Both the position numbers and the translations under genes were made by a program. The notes beneath the pieces are model-generated. The model made no database searches. It was not told where the DNA came from and saw only the letters and a list, made by a program, of their open reading frames with translations. From Altibacter sp. (GTDB lineage: Bacteria > Bacteroidota > Bacteroidia > Flavobacteriales > Flavobacteriaceae), in the NCBI RefSeq assembly GCF_019913785.1, contig NZ_JAIOHK010000031.1, positions 1-64,000 on the forward strand: a stretch of 64,000 bases of DNA, in the 5' to 3' direction. Shown here in pieces: positions 36,424-44,696 of this stretch; the first letter of the stretch is position 1, and every line of letters starts with the position of its first letter.

Positions 36424-36662
36424 AAGAACGCGTAAAACTAATTTGGGATTTTCGCGGACCGAATGCCTTTCCCATTGCACAGCATCACGCCAAGCATTTG
36501 GGAGAATTCGCCCAGGCCGAGGGTTTGCAACATTCGATTACGGGCAGCGAACAACTTGCCGAAATGTACGCTATCGCTTTTCTGGTCGTAGAAAAAGTAC
36601 ATATGCATGCCTTGAGAGAAAAATTAAAACCCAATAGAGGACAATTATATACCGAGAAATGA
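36420..36662 (+). CDS. small conserved protein of unknown function
   Basis: An 80-residue protein with no signal peptide or membrane segment. It has LIWDFRGPNAFPIAQHHAKHL near the start and several His residues (positions about 22, 23, 26, 38, 61 and 63), which could bind metal. ATGA overlaps on both sides tie it to the SRPBCC and DinB genes, strong evidence that this short frame is real. I do not recognise a named family. Confidence 0.7.
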   Translation: MKERVKLIWDFRGPNAFPIAQHHAKHLGEFAQAEGLQHSITGSEQLAEMYAIAFLVVEKVHMHALREKLKPNRGQLYTEK

Positions 36663-37102
36663 AAGACTTCTTTATTGAAAAATTTCAATATAATTTCGAC
36701 AGCAATCAGCGTATGATTAACTGTATGGAAGCCAACTCAAAGGCCTATACCCAAAGAGCACAAGATTTAATAGGCCATACCTTCAATGCACATCATATAT
36801 GGAACTGTCGTATTTTAGGGCAAACACCCAAACAAACAGTTTGGGAGGTGTTTCAACTTAAAGATTTACACCAAATGAATACGGCTACCAATAATCAAAG
36901 CATGGATATTCTTTCCTCCTTTGAGCTTACAAAGATAACCGAGTATACAAATACCCGCGGACAATCCTACTCAAATAGGGTTGATGATATCCTCTATCAT
37001 ATAATTAATCATAGCACCTATCATCGCGGACAGCTTATGACCGAACTAAAGCAACATGGCGTCATTCCTATTAGCACCGATTATATATTTTTTAAGCGGT
37101 AA
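36659..37102 (+). CDS. DinB-family protein
   Basis: A 147-residue protein of the DinB/YfiT four-helix fold. The family metal triad is visible as AHHIWNCRILG (about 44-54) and the later HIINHSTYHRGQL (about 113-125). Such enzymes include thiol transferases and metal-dependent hydrolases. Substrate unknown. Last gene of the coupled SRPBCC-unknown-DinB trio. Confidence 0.8.
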   Translation: MKDFFIEKFQYNFDSNQRMINCMEANSKAYTQRAQDLIGHTFNAHHIWNCRILGQTPKQTVWEVFQLKDLHQMNTATNNQSMDILSSFELTKITEYTNTRGQSYSNRVDDILYHIINHSTYHRGQLMTELKQHGVIPISTDYIFFKR

Positions 37103-37196
37103 TTTCTGTTCAAAAATGCTAACATCTTGTTATATAGTGAACTAATTTTGATATTTTTTTGTAGTATTGCAGCCCAATAAAACAACAAGAGAACTC

Positions 37197-37709
37197 ATGA
37201 GAATTTTAGCGATTTTATTTTTATTTATTTCTTTTTCAGCATTTTCACAAACAAAGGTAGGTACGGTAGATGTGGATTTTATTCTGTCTAAAATGCCCGA
37301 AATACCCTCGGTTCAAAAACAGGTAGAAGATTATGGAAAAGAACTAGATGCAGATTTCAAGAAGAATTTGGAAGCTTACGACGCACTGGTAAAGGCGTAT
37401 ACCGAAGGAGAGGCCGGACTTACTATTGCCCAGAAAAAGACCAAGCAAGAAGAAATTATTGCTGCTGAAAACGATTTAAACAAAATTCAACAAAACGGGT
37501 CAAAACTGATGAACATCAAACGAGATGAATTGTTGCGCCCGTTGTATCAAAAAATAGGGGTTTCCTTAGAGAAAATTGCCAAAGCCGAAGGATATACACA
37601 GGTGCTTCAGTTGGACAATTCGGTTGTATATGCCGATAATACCTACGACCTTACCCTAACGATATTAAAAGATTTGGGAATTACCATAGAAGAAGAGACA
37701 AAACAGTAA
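37197..37709 (+). CDS. OmpH/Skp-like periplasmic chaperone
   Basis: A 170-residue exported protein: signal peptide MRILAILFLFISFSAFSQ, then TKVGTVDVDFILSKMPE and a long helical coiled-coil middle (about 40-120), the Skp/OmpH pattern. It probably holds unfolded outer-membrane proteins in the periplasm. I start at ATG 37197 because the track's TTG would put ten residues before the signal peptide. Confidence 0.88.
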   Translation: MRILAILFLFISFSAFSQTKVGTVDVDFILSKMPEIPSVQKQVEDYGKELDADFKKNLEAYDALVKAYTEGEAGLTIAQKKTKQEEIIAAENDLNKIQQNGSKLMNIKRDELLRPLYQKIGVSLEKIAKAEGYTQVLQLDNSVVYADNTYDLTLTILKDLGITIEEETKQ

Positions 37710-37744
37710 TTCTTTGTTAAAAAAAAGCCAGATAGGAGCGCCAA

Positions 37745-39217
37745 TTATCTCGAATAATTTGGTGCTTCTTTGGTTATGGTCACATCGTGTGGATGACTCT
37801 CATGAATACCGGAAGCGGTAATCTTAATGAATTTTCCGGTCTCTTTTAAGGTATGGATATCCTTGGCTCCGCAATAGCCCATTCCGGCACGTAAACCACC
37901 GATAAACTGTGTCATGCTTTCTACGAGGTCTCCCTTATAAGGAACACGACCCACAATCCCTTCAGGAACCAACTTTTTAATGTCGTCTTCCACATCTTGG
38001 AAATAACGATCCTTTGACCCTTGTTTCATGGCCTCAACCGATCCCATTCCTCTATACGACTTAAATTTACGTCCTTCATAAATAATGGTCTCTCCGGGTG
38101 ATTCTTTGGTACCGGCTAAAAGAGAACCCAGCATCACACAATCGGCTCCAGCTGCAATGGCCTTTGGAATATCTCCTGTATACCGTATACCGCCATCGGC
38201 AATTACCGGCACTCCACTCCCTTTAATCGCTGCGGCGACTTCAAGTACCGCAGAAAATTGTGGAAACCCAACTCCGGCAACAACACGGGTGGTACAAATA
38301 GATCCGGGACCAATCCCCACTTTTACCGCATCGGCTCCCGCTTTTACGAGATATTTTGCCGCTTCGGCCGTGGCTATATTTCCTACGATCACATCTAATT
38401 TTGGGAATTTCTTTTTCACTTCTTTGAGTACGCTCACTACTCCTTTGGTATGACCATGCGCTGTATCGATAATCACGGCATCCACCTGTGCATTTACTAG
38501 AGCTTCGGCTCGCGCGACAGCATCACCGGTAACTCCCAAAGCCGCAGCCACTCGTAACCTACCGAATTCATCCTTATTGGCTATAGGCTTTTGCGTGATT
38601 TTTGTAATATCTCGAAACGTAATCAAGCCTAAAAGCATTCCTTCTTCATTTACAACAGGAAGCTTTTCAATCTTATTCTTCTGAAGAATGATCTCTGCTT
38701 CTTTCAATGAGGTTCCCTGGGCAACTGTGACCAGATTTTTTTCGGTCATAACTTCACTCAAGGGCCGACTGAAATTCTTTTCGAAACGAAGGTCTCTATT
38801 GGTGACAATACCTATTAACTTTCCTTTGCCATCGGTAATTGGAATACCGCCGATGCTATATTCACGCATGGTGCTTTGCGCATCGCCAACCGTAGCTGTT
38901 TTTGGCAAGGTAACCGGATCTTGAATCATACCGCTTTCGGCGCGTTTTACCTTACGCACCTCGGCAGCCTGATTTTCGATGCTCATGTTCTTGTGCAATA
39001 CTCCAATGCCGCCTTCGCGTGCCATTGCAATGGCCATAGCGCTTTCGGTCACCGTATCCATTGCCGCTGAAGCAATAGGAACATTGAGCCAAATATTTCG
39101 GCTAAACTGAGTTTTGATAGAAACTTCGCGTGGTAATACTTCAGAATAGGCAGGCACTAAAAGTACGTCGTCGTAAGTAAGGCCTTCTCCAAGAATTTTG
39201 TCGATGTGTGCAGTCAT
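37745..39217 (-). CDS. guaB: inosine-5'-monophosphate dehydrogenase
   Basis: Oxidises IMP to XMP, the committed step of GMP synthesis. The 490 residues from [25 protein letters not shown] hold the TIM barrel, a tandem CBS insert (about 95-215, [12 protein letters not shown] and LITFRDITK), and the active-site loop [18 protein letters not shown] with the catalytic Cys. The track's nine extra residues are not family-like. A -7 box is 55 bases upstream. Confidence 0.97.
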   Translation of the reverse strand: MTAHIDKILGEGLTYDDVLLVPAYSEVLPREVSIKTQFSRNIWLNVPIASAAMDTVTESAMAIAMAREGGIGVLHKNMSIENQAAEVRKVKRAESGMIQDPVTLPKTATVGDAQSTMREYSIGGIPITDGKGKLIGIVTNRDLRFEKNFSRPLSEVMTEKNLVTVAQGTSLKEAEIILQKNKIEKLPVVNEEGMLLGLITFRDITKITQKPIANKDEFGRLRVAAALGVTGDAVARAEALVNAQVDAVIIDTAHGHTKGVVSVLKEVKKKFPKLDVIVGNIATAEAAKYLVKAGADAVKVGIGPGSICTTRVVAGVGFPQFSAVLEVAAAIKGSGVPVIADGGIRYTGDIPKAIAAGADCVMLGSLLAGTKESPGETIIYEGRKFKSYRGMGSVEAMKQGSKDRYFQDVEDDIKKLVPEGIVGRVPYKGDLVESMTQFIGGLRAGMGYCGAKDIHTLKETGKFIKITASGIHESHPHDVTITKEAPNYSR

Positions 39218-39271
39218 TGCAATTAAAATTAACTTCCGAAGCACCGAAAGTGGTTACTGTTTAATTGCGTG

Positions 39272-39279
39272 CAAATGTA
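39272..39279 (-). promoter_or_regulatory. guaB -7 box
   Basis: The minus strand reads TACATTTG 55 bases before the guaB start. There is no good TTG at -33. The start at 39217 is consistent with it. Confidence 0.45.
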
Positions 39280-39298
39280 CAACTATTAAATGAGACCT

Positions 39299-39742
39299 TT
39301 ATAAGTTTCTTTTGGTAAAACCTTTCGGAATAAATAGTTTTTCTGAATCGTAAAAACTAATATAGACCAAAATAGGTTGTTTCAAATTGCCGTATACCAC
39401 CTCGTATACATCGACCAAGGCCACGCCGTCAAAGCCATTTTCACTGTCGTATTCACAACAACTCCCTCTCCTGTGAAATGTAACCACTTCCCCCCTGGGT
39501 CCGGCCAATGATGATAAATACCTTCGCTGATTTTCGGCACTGCGTCCGCCTACCATCACCGGATATTCACCAGATAGACCATAAGCCTCGTTCTCAGCAT
39601 ATTCGGTGACATCAAAAAAGGGTTCGTAATGATCAGAGGTTTCGGTGGCGTTGGTACTACTGCTTAAAATGACCGGGCTTTTTTTTGCACCACAAGAAGT
39701 TAACAGGAGCCCAAGTACTAGTGTAGATATTAGTTTTTTCAC
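39299..39742 (-). CDS. lipoprotein of unknown function
   Basis: A 147-residue lipoprotein starting at GTG 39742 (VKKLISTLVLGLLLTSCG, lipobox LTSC). The track's longer version is ruled out because a -7 box (39757-39764) lies 15 bases before this GTG. The mature part has YGLSGEYPVMVGGRSAENQRRYL, RRGSCCEYDSENGFDG with a CC pair, and an all-beta feel. No known family recognised. It follows the four-helix membrane gene by 25 bases. Confidence 0.75.
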   Translation of the reverse strand: MKKLISTLVLGLLLTSCGAKKSPVILSSSTNATETSDHYEPFFDVTEYAENEAYGLSGEYPVMVGGRSAENQRRYLSSLAGPRGEVVTFHRRGSCCEYDSENGFDGVALVDVYEVVYGNLKQPILVYISFYDSEKLFIPKGFTKRNL

Positions 39743-39756
39743 GGGATGGCTTTTCC

Positions 39757-39764
39757 CAAAGTTA
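39757..39764 (-). promoter_or_regulatory. -7 box of the unknown lipoprotein gene
   Basis: The minus strand reads TAACTTTG 15 bases before GTG 39742; the nearest TTG is 24 bases further upstream, a bit wide. It decides the start codon of the lipoprotein. Confidence 0.45.
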
Positions 39765-39767
39765 GGG

Positions 39768-40262
39768 TTATTTCTTCTTTCGAAAAAACAATTGTTGTAA
39801 AACAGCCCCGGCTCCAATAAAATAAACAGCCGTCATCAAAATCCCCGATATCACAACAACATATTTCATCCACAGCATCCCCTTCCACATCAAATAAATA
39901 CCACCAAAGGTTAAAACAATCGAAAAGAAAGGTTCGATCATTAAAAAGGATTTCAGTTTTTGAGGTAAAGAAGTAATGGCCAGTAATCCCCCTAAAAAAA
40001 AGAAGATAAAGGAAACTGAGAGCACATGCGTATGTAATATGGTGAGCATCTCACGATCTCCTTTTTCAAATTTCATCACTTGTACATCCTCCATATCCTC
40101 ATTCCCCAGATAGTTTTCTACAAGTCCGTCGGGGGTAGCCGATTCTGTTTGACGCACAAATAAAAGTCCGGTAATGTATCCTATTGTTAGTACAATAACA
40201 AAGGCGGCAATAAACAGTTTTATATGCTTCGGAAAACTATGGATGAGGCCATGCAATTGCAT
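39768..40262 (-). CDS. four-helix membrane protein of unknown function
   Basis: A 164-residue inner-membrane protein with helices at about 16-36, 77-98, 106-126 and 135-155. Histidines cluster at the N-terminus (LHGLIHSFPKH) and in helix 2 (ILHTHVLSVSF), positions that could bind haem or metal. A conserved loop of about 40 residues follows helix 1 (DGLVENYLGNEDMEDVQVMKF). Its ATG overlaps the stop of the flavin-protein gene by one base, so the two are coupled. An electron-transfer role is inference. Confidence 0.75.
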   Translation of the reverse strand: MQLHGLIHSFPKHIKLFIAAFVIVLTIGYITGLLFVRQTESATPDGLVENYLGNEDMEDVQVMKFEKGDREMLTILHTHVLSVSFIFFFLGGLLAITSLPQKLKSFLMIEPFFSIVLTFGGIYLMWKGMLWMKYVVVISGILMTAVYFIGAGAVLQQLFFRKKK

Positions 40263-40792
40263 TATAAGACGTTTTGTTGTTGCAGTATGGCAACACTTTG
40301 AAGCAAATCATTCATCGCCTTGGTCATGGATCGAACAGAGATCGTTGCGCCACTGATGGGTATGATATCCTGATTGTATTTCAGTTCCTTCGAACGCGTT
40401 GTAACACCTTCAAATTGTTGTAACCATCGTCTGCTACTAATCTCACCTCCGTATTCCTCACGGTAGACCAATACTTTACTTTTGGTGATGATAAGGTCTT
40501 TGTCGAACAATACCAAATAATCGAAGGTGGCAGTTTTACTGGGTGCATTCCCAATATAGGCATAGCCCAAAAAAGTTCCTTTGGAGGTAATCTTGATGAG
40601 ATTTCCATCGCTAAATTCAGATAGTGTTTTAGCATTTAATTCTTTCGAAATAAGAATTGTTTCTTTTTCAAAATGATCGGTGCCGTAAAACGCAGCAATT
40701 ACTTTATCCGCCTTTTTTACAATGTTGGAGGGAATTGTAAAGGCCGAAGCTAAAACTCCGATTACTAAAAGGATACTAATTTTGCGAATCAT
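40262..40792 (-). CDS. exported FMN-binding-domain protein
   Basis: A 176-residue exported protein (signal MIRKISILLVIGVLASAFTIP). The C-terminal part fits the FMN_bind domain, with the covalent flavinylation motif in QDIIPISGATISVRSM (SGAT, the threonine that ApbE modifies in NqrC/RnfG). It is thus predicted to carry covalently bound FMN outside the cytoplasm. No ApbE, Rnf or Nqr gene is near. Second gene of a porin-FMN-membrane protein operon. Confidence 0.85.
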   Translation of the reverse strand: MIRKISILLVIGVLASAFTIPSNIVKKADKVIAAFYGTDHFEKETILISKELNAKTLSEFSDGNLIKITSKGTFLGYAYIGNAPSKTATFDYLVLFDKDLIITKSKVLVYREEYGGEISSRRWLQQFEGVTTRSKELKYNQDIIPISGATISVRSMTKAMNDLLQSVAILQQQNVL

Positions 40793-40841
40793 ATTGCAAA
40801 GGTATTTATTTGGGTTGGTTCTTCATGAAAAAATACCCAAA

Positions 40842-40872
40842 ACCTCTTGCGATTCCACAAGAGGTCTTGTGG
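40842..40872 (-). terminator. hairpins between porin and FMN-protein genes
   Basis: On the minus strand ACCTCTTG / CAAGAGGT (arms 40858-40865 and 40842-40849) is followed by TTTT, a weak terminator. A perfect palindrome CCACAAGA-CC-TCTTGTGG (40855-40872) shares its first arm, so only one of the two can form. This may set the ratio of porin to flavin protein. Confidence 0.5.
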
Positions 40873-40893
40873 CTAACTAACACTTATGGTTTC

Positions 40894-42069
40894 TTAAAAC
40901 CATACTCCTATTCCAAAATTGAGTTGGTCATCGACATTACCGCCTTCAACTTTGTTATCTTTAAATTGATAATCTCCTTTTATTACAACGCCAGGTGCTA
41001 TATGATAGCTCAGGCCGGTGGTGATGTCGGTTCTGTTATAGGCATCATTGGCTACTAGATTGCCATCGGTATTGGCATGGGTATCGTAATTCTCATAACG
41101 CGCGAAGGCGAATAATTTTTGCTTTGCTGAAAGCGGTAAGATATTATAGGCAACTTCCCCGTAATACCCCATTAGCGCGCTTCCCAAATCTTTTCCGGTC
41201 AATGCGTTGTACGCCTCTGTGTCATTCAAGGCAGCATAGATAAACTCGGCTCTTGCTGTAAATTTCTTAAAGGCATAACGCGCATCGAAACCTACCATGG
41301 AGATCCCGATTACGGCGCCGTCTAATGCCTCTATCTCATCTTCTGCCTGTGTCTTACCAAAATACCCCGCCAATCCGAAGCGAAAACCCGGAATTCCGTA
41401 ATAGTCAACCTTGGTAGAAAGCGTAGGTGTATCAACTGTAGATTGAATCCCTTTTTGACGTCCCCCACGTAGCCCACTAGAACCACTTAATTTTCCAACA
41501 GCACCACCTTCGCCGTCGGAAACGGTCGATTTAAAACCATTGAAGATATAGGCTTGATATCCCAAAGAAAGGTCGGGAAACCGTCCGGTAACCCCTACCC
41601 CAATTTCTCTCCATGTAGTAGGAACGATACTATTTGCGACCGCAGGTCGCTCTGTACCGTTAAAAGTGGTTGGTTCGTGGTATTCATTGATAATCCCCAT
41701 AGGCACCAACATCAACCCTCCTCGAAGGCTCACATTATCACTTACAGCATAATTTACAAAGGCTTGTTCTACGAACACCTCTTCTACATGTTCAATTTCA
41801 ATTTCTGAAACAAACTGAGTTCGTTCATTGAATTTATACCCTAAAAGCAGCACTAAGCGTTGTACGTCTAACTCGCCGTTATCTCCTTCGGGTTGGTTGT
41901 AAGTAATTTCGCCATAGGCACCTATGGTCACTGCATTACCGGTACTATTAGAAAGAATTTTTTGAGCTGAATTTTGTTGTTGTGAACTTGAAGAAATGGA
42001 GTCCTTGGCTGTCTGTGCAAAGGAAAAAGTTGCAAATAACAAGGCAGAAATAATTGATAGTTTTTTCAT
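40894..42069 (-). CDS. outer-membrane porin (phosphate-selective porin O/P-like)
   Basis: A 391-residue beta-barrel protein with a signal peptide (MKKLSIISALLFATFSFAQ) and alternating amphipathic strands ending in the barrel signature NFGIGVWF with a terminal Phe. GYKFNERTQFVSEIEIEHVE and RGGLMLVPMGIINEYHEP are typical of the OprO/P-like group in this phylum. Ion or substrate unknown. It heads the operon with the FMN protein and the four-helix protein behind a strong promoter. Confidence 0.85.
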   Translation of the reverse strand: MKKLSIISALLFATFSFAQTAKDSISSSSQQQNSAQKILSNSTGNAVTIGAYGEITYNQPEGDNGELDVQRLVLLLGYKFNERTQFVSEIEIEHVEEVFVEQAFVNYAVSDNVSLRGGLMLVPMGIINEYHEPTTFNGTERPAVANSIVPTTWREIGVGVTGRFPDLSLGYQAYIFNGFKSTVSDGEGGAVGKLSGSSGLRGGRQKGIQSTVDTPTLSTKVDYYGIPGFRFGLAGYFGKTQAEDEIEALDGAVIGISMVGFDARYAFKKFTARAEFIYAALNDTEAYNALTGKDLGSALMGYYGEVAYNILPLSAKQKLFAFARYENYDTHANTDGNLVANDAYNRTDITTGLSYHIAPGVVIKGDYQFKDNKVEGGNVDDQLNFGIGVWF

Positions 42070-42114
42070 GTATTTTTATTTAGACTGAATATAAATAGTT
42101 GATTAATTCGGCGT

Positions 42115-42145
42115 CAAAAGTAATACTGAAAACAGATTCTGACAA
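42115..42145 (-). promoter_or_regulatory. porin operon promoter
   Basis: The minus strand reads TTG, 20 bases, TACTTTTG, 46 bases before the porin start. Confidence 0.7.
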
Positions 42146-42198
42146 GTTTATTTAGAACAATTTCAAATAAAATTAATATCTTTCTGAAGCACAATTAT

Positions 42199-42254
42199 TT
42201 AGAAGACATATTTAGCTGTCCTTTATATTGAAGTCGAGGTACCGTGTCCCATTT
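42199..42254. repeat. divergent copy of the haem-binding gene's 3' tail (left)
   Basis: The first 38 bases match 44221-44258 exactly and the next 18 match imperfectly. Read on the minus strand it encodes WDTVPRLQYKGQLNMSSK-stop, against WATVARLQYKGQLNMSSN-stop in the intact gene. It is a relic of a second haem-binding gene or of a duplication that placed the intervening segment. Confidence 0.85.
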
Positions 42255-42255
42255 G

Positions 42256-42666
42256 ATGGGACATGTACTAAATTTGTGGCATACTCACTTTGGGAGTCCA
42301 TAAATGAATGAAGGAGGGTTTGCTGAATATGTAAATGGCTCAAACGGTCATACTTGTGGAGATTATATTAATGATACTCCTGCAGCTCCTGGATTATATA
42401 TTGGGCCATATGGATTTAATGTAGATGAAGATTGTAATTATGATCCACAATATTTTCCTGTAAATCCACCATTAGATCCACTTGGAATGGAATATAATCC
42501 TGACACCTACAACTATATGAGTTTTTCAAATTTCTCTTGTATGGGTAATTTTACATATGGACAATCCAAATTAATGAAAGGAGCAATATTATTCTTACCT
42601 CATTTTAGTACTATAAAATTAACTGATTTTAATTATAAATCATTAGATAGATTATTCAGTGGATAG
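42256..42666 (+). pseudogene. 5'-truncated M43 (pappalysin-type) metalloprotease
   Basis: The remnant begins inside the zinc motif (MGHVLNLWHTHFGS, expected HExGHxLxLxHT), lacks the first His-Glu, has an in-frame TAA at 42301-42303 and then continues NEGGFAEYVNGSN, CGDYINDTPAAPG and the Met-turn region NYMSFSNFSCMGNFTYGQ. These are the M43 hallmarks. It has no signal peptide or start, and its 5' end is fused to the left copy of the haem-gene tail. The track ORF 42304-42666 is the part after the stop. Confidence 0.8.
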
Positions 42667-42774
42667 TTGCGGTCGTACATATACCTCTTTACAGTACTGA
42701 TCCAATTTAATAGAAAAAATGTATAACTTTAGCATACAGTGTTTTTAGCGTTGTATGTTATTAAAAGTAAGATT

Positions 42775-44220
42775 ATGAAACAAATTATACTTATTTTTTG
42801 TTTTTTGTTTCTGAAATATGGTTTCGCCCAATACACTCAAATTCCCGATACTAATTTTGAGCAGGCTTTGATTGATTTAGGGATAGATAATGATGGGTTG
42901 AACGGACAGTTTTTAACGGCTAACGCCATTGGGATTACTACTCTAAACGTAGATGAAAAGAACATTTCCGATCTAACAGGAATTGAAGCTTTCATAGATT
43001 TGGAACAACTTTTTGCAGCTAGCAATAATTTAGAGAGTATAGATTTGTCATTAGTGCCTATTGACTTATTCACGCTAGATTTATTCAATAACAATTTATC
43101 AGAAATCGATTTAAGTTATGTTCCTCAAATAGTCAACTTATATCTTGGGAGTAATAATTTTACTAGTATCGACGCTTCAAATTTGTCCAATCTATTTATT
43201 TTTCATCTTTCTAATCAAAATATTACCAATTTGAATTTAACAAATTGTACAAATTTATTCTCTTTGGGATGTGTTGAAACATCACTCCAATATATAGACC
43301 TTACAACGTGTAGTAATTTGGCTTATCTTACGGCACATAGTTCTCAACTAACTTCTCTGGATTTATCAGGCAATCAAGAAATAGAAGAAATTCATTGCTA
43401 TAATAATCCTTTAACCAGTATCAATCTTCCAAATAATCCAAATTTGGAATATTTGGGAATTGGCGACACATTGCTTACTTCTTTGGATTTAACAAATTGT
43501 CCTGGATTGATTGATCTAAGGTATGCAAATATGTTATTTACTCAGCTGGATCTTAGTAATAATGGTAATCTGGAGGTATTATTGGGACCAAATTCACAGC
43601 TTACATCTTTAGATACGTCGCAAAACCCTAGTTTAAGAAATATATGGTTGGCAAACAATAACATTGGCGGATCGTTGAATTTTAATAATAATCCCCTATT
43701 AGTGGACGCCATATTGGATCGAAATGTATTTGAAGAAGCTGATTTTTCACAAAACCCATTGCTTGAACATGTAGCAATTGATGATAATCCGAATTTACAG
43801 TTTGTAAATATGCAAAATGGGTTTAACGAAGATTTAATTGTTTTTGTAGCAATTGATTGTCCGGCCTTAAGCTGTGTAGTTGTTGATGATCCTTTGGCGG
43901 CTAATGATAATATGTATGTAGACCCTCATACCACGCTTGTTGGGAATATAGAAGATTGTGACAATCTCTCAATAGGTGAGAATGAACTCCAAAACCTTTT
44001 TAGCATCTACCCAAATCCTGTGAAAGATGTACTTACTATTAAAAGTGATTCATCTCATGAAATAACTTTTCTTACTATCTTTAATTTGTTAGGAGAAATG
44101 ATTCTTTCTAAAACTGAGAACTTCAATCAAATTGACCTCTCATCTTTAAGAAGCGGCGTTTACTTTCTAAAAGTGAATACTGATGCAGGGATTATTACTA
44201 TGAAATTGGTAAAAAATTAG
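42775..44220 (+). CDS. leucine-rich-repeat protein with T9SS type A sorting domain
   Basis: A 481-residue secreted protein. Signal peptide MKQIILIFCFLFLKYGFAQ, an N-terminal YTQIPDTNFEQALIDLGIDNDGLNGQFLT cap, about fifteen irregular leucine-rich repeats (LTSLDLSGNQEIEEIHCYNN, LTSLDLTNCPGLIDL), and a C-terminal type IX sorting domain (FSIYPNPVKDVLTIKSD ... GVYFLKVNTDAGIITMKLVKN). It should be exported and attached to the surface, with adhesion or binding as a guess. DNA is visibly more AT-rich than its neighbours. The stop overlaps the convergent haem-binding gene's stop. Confidence 0.9.
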   Translation: MKQIILIFCFLFLKYGFAQYTQIPDTNFEQALIDLGIDNDGLNGQFLTANAIGITTLNVDEKNISDLTGIEAFIDLEQLFAASNNLESIDLSLVPIDLFTLDLFNNNLSEIDLSYVPQIVNLYLGSNNFTSIDASNLSNLFIFHLSNQNITNLNLTNCTNLFSLGCVETSLQYIDLTTCSNLAYLTAHSSQLTSLDLSGNQEIEEIHCYNNPLTSINLPNNPNLEYLGIGDTLLTSLDLTNCPGLIDLRYANMLFTQLDLSNNGNLEVLLGPNSQLTSLDTSQNPSLRNIWLANNNIGGSLNFNNNPLLVDAILDRNVFEEADFSQNPLLEHVAIDDNPNLQFVNMQNGFNEDLIVFVAIDCPALSCVVVDDPLAANDNMYVDPHTTLVGNIEDCDNLSIGENELQNLFSIYPNPVKDVLTIKSDSSHEITFLTIFNLLGEMILSKTENFNQIDLSSLRSGVYFLKVNTDAGIITMKLVKN

Positions 44221-44693
44221 TTAGAAGACATATTTAGCTGTCCTTTATATTGAAGTCGGGCAACCGTGGCCCATTGTAGGAGCAGCACCTTATCATCCTC
44301 GGCTAGATCTCCGTGAATCCAGGTATACGAATCCAATGGCATGTTTCCTTTCTTAACCTCTTCGATTAATTCTTCTAATTTATGGTCCTTCTTTTTAATC
44401 GAATAACTCTCCCATTTAGACACATTAAATTTGCCGCCCGCGTGTTTGATATGATCGGCCAACCAATATGAAAAGGGTGCAATTTCAGCATACCAAGGAT
44501 ATTGGGTTTGATCACTGTGACAATCATAACAATTCTCCTTTAATATGGAGGCCACATGTACCGAAGGCTTTGTTTCATTTTCAAAGGCCATGACTGTTTC
44601 ATAGCCCGCGTTGTTCTTTTCGGGTCGGATGAACTGCATTACCACTAGTGCTAAAAGACCCAGTAGTAATATAAATTTGATTATTTTTTTCAT
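44217..44693 (-). CDS. haem-binding domain protein (cytochrome c-like)
   Basis: A 158-residue protein with an N-terminal membrane anchor (IIKFILLLGLLALVVMQF) and a c-type haem motif CYDCHSD (about 54-60), followed by YPWYAEIAPFSYWLADHI, the signature of the short haem-binding domain family common in Bacteroidota. Role in envelope electron transfer is presumed. It lies 3 bases after the 5'-nucleotidase stop in the same direction. A second, partial copy of its 3' tail lies 2 kb away. Confidence 0.88.
   Translation of the reverse strand: MKKIIKFILLLGLLALVVMQFIRPEKNNAGYETVMAFENETKPSVHVASILKENCYDCHSDQTQYPWYAEIAPFSYWLADHIKHAGGKFNVSKWESYSIKKKDHKLEELIEEVKKGNMPLDSYTWIHGDLAEDDKVLLLQWATVARLQYKGQLNMSSN
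44221..44276. repeat. 3' tail of the haem-binding gene, right copy
   Basis: This is the coding tail of the intact haem-binding gene, matched by 42199-42254 in the same orientation. Together the two copies bracket the protease pseudogene and the LRR gene. Confidence 0.85.
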
Positions 44694-44696
44694 AGG

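Noticed and set aside
39743-39817. Longer N-terminus of the unknown lipoprotein
   Set aside because: It would place 25 residues before a perfect lipoprotein signal, and a -7 box lies inside the supposed coding region.
42199-44276. Insertion sequence or transposon explaining the 2-kb insert
   Set aside because: No transposase, no terminal inverted repeats and no short target duplication; the bracketing repeat is coding sequence of a resident gene.
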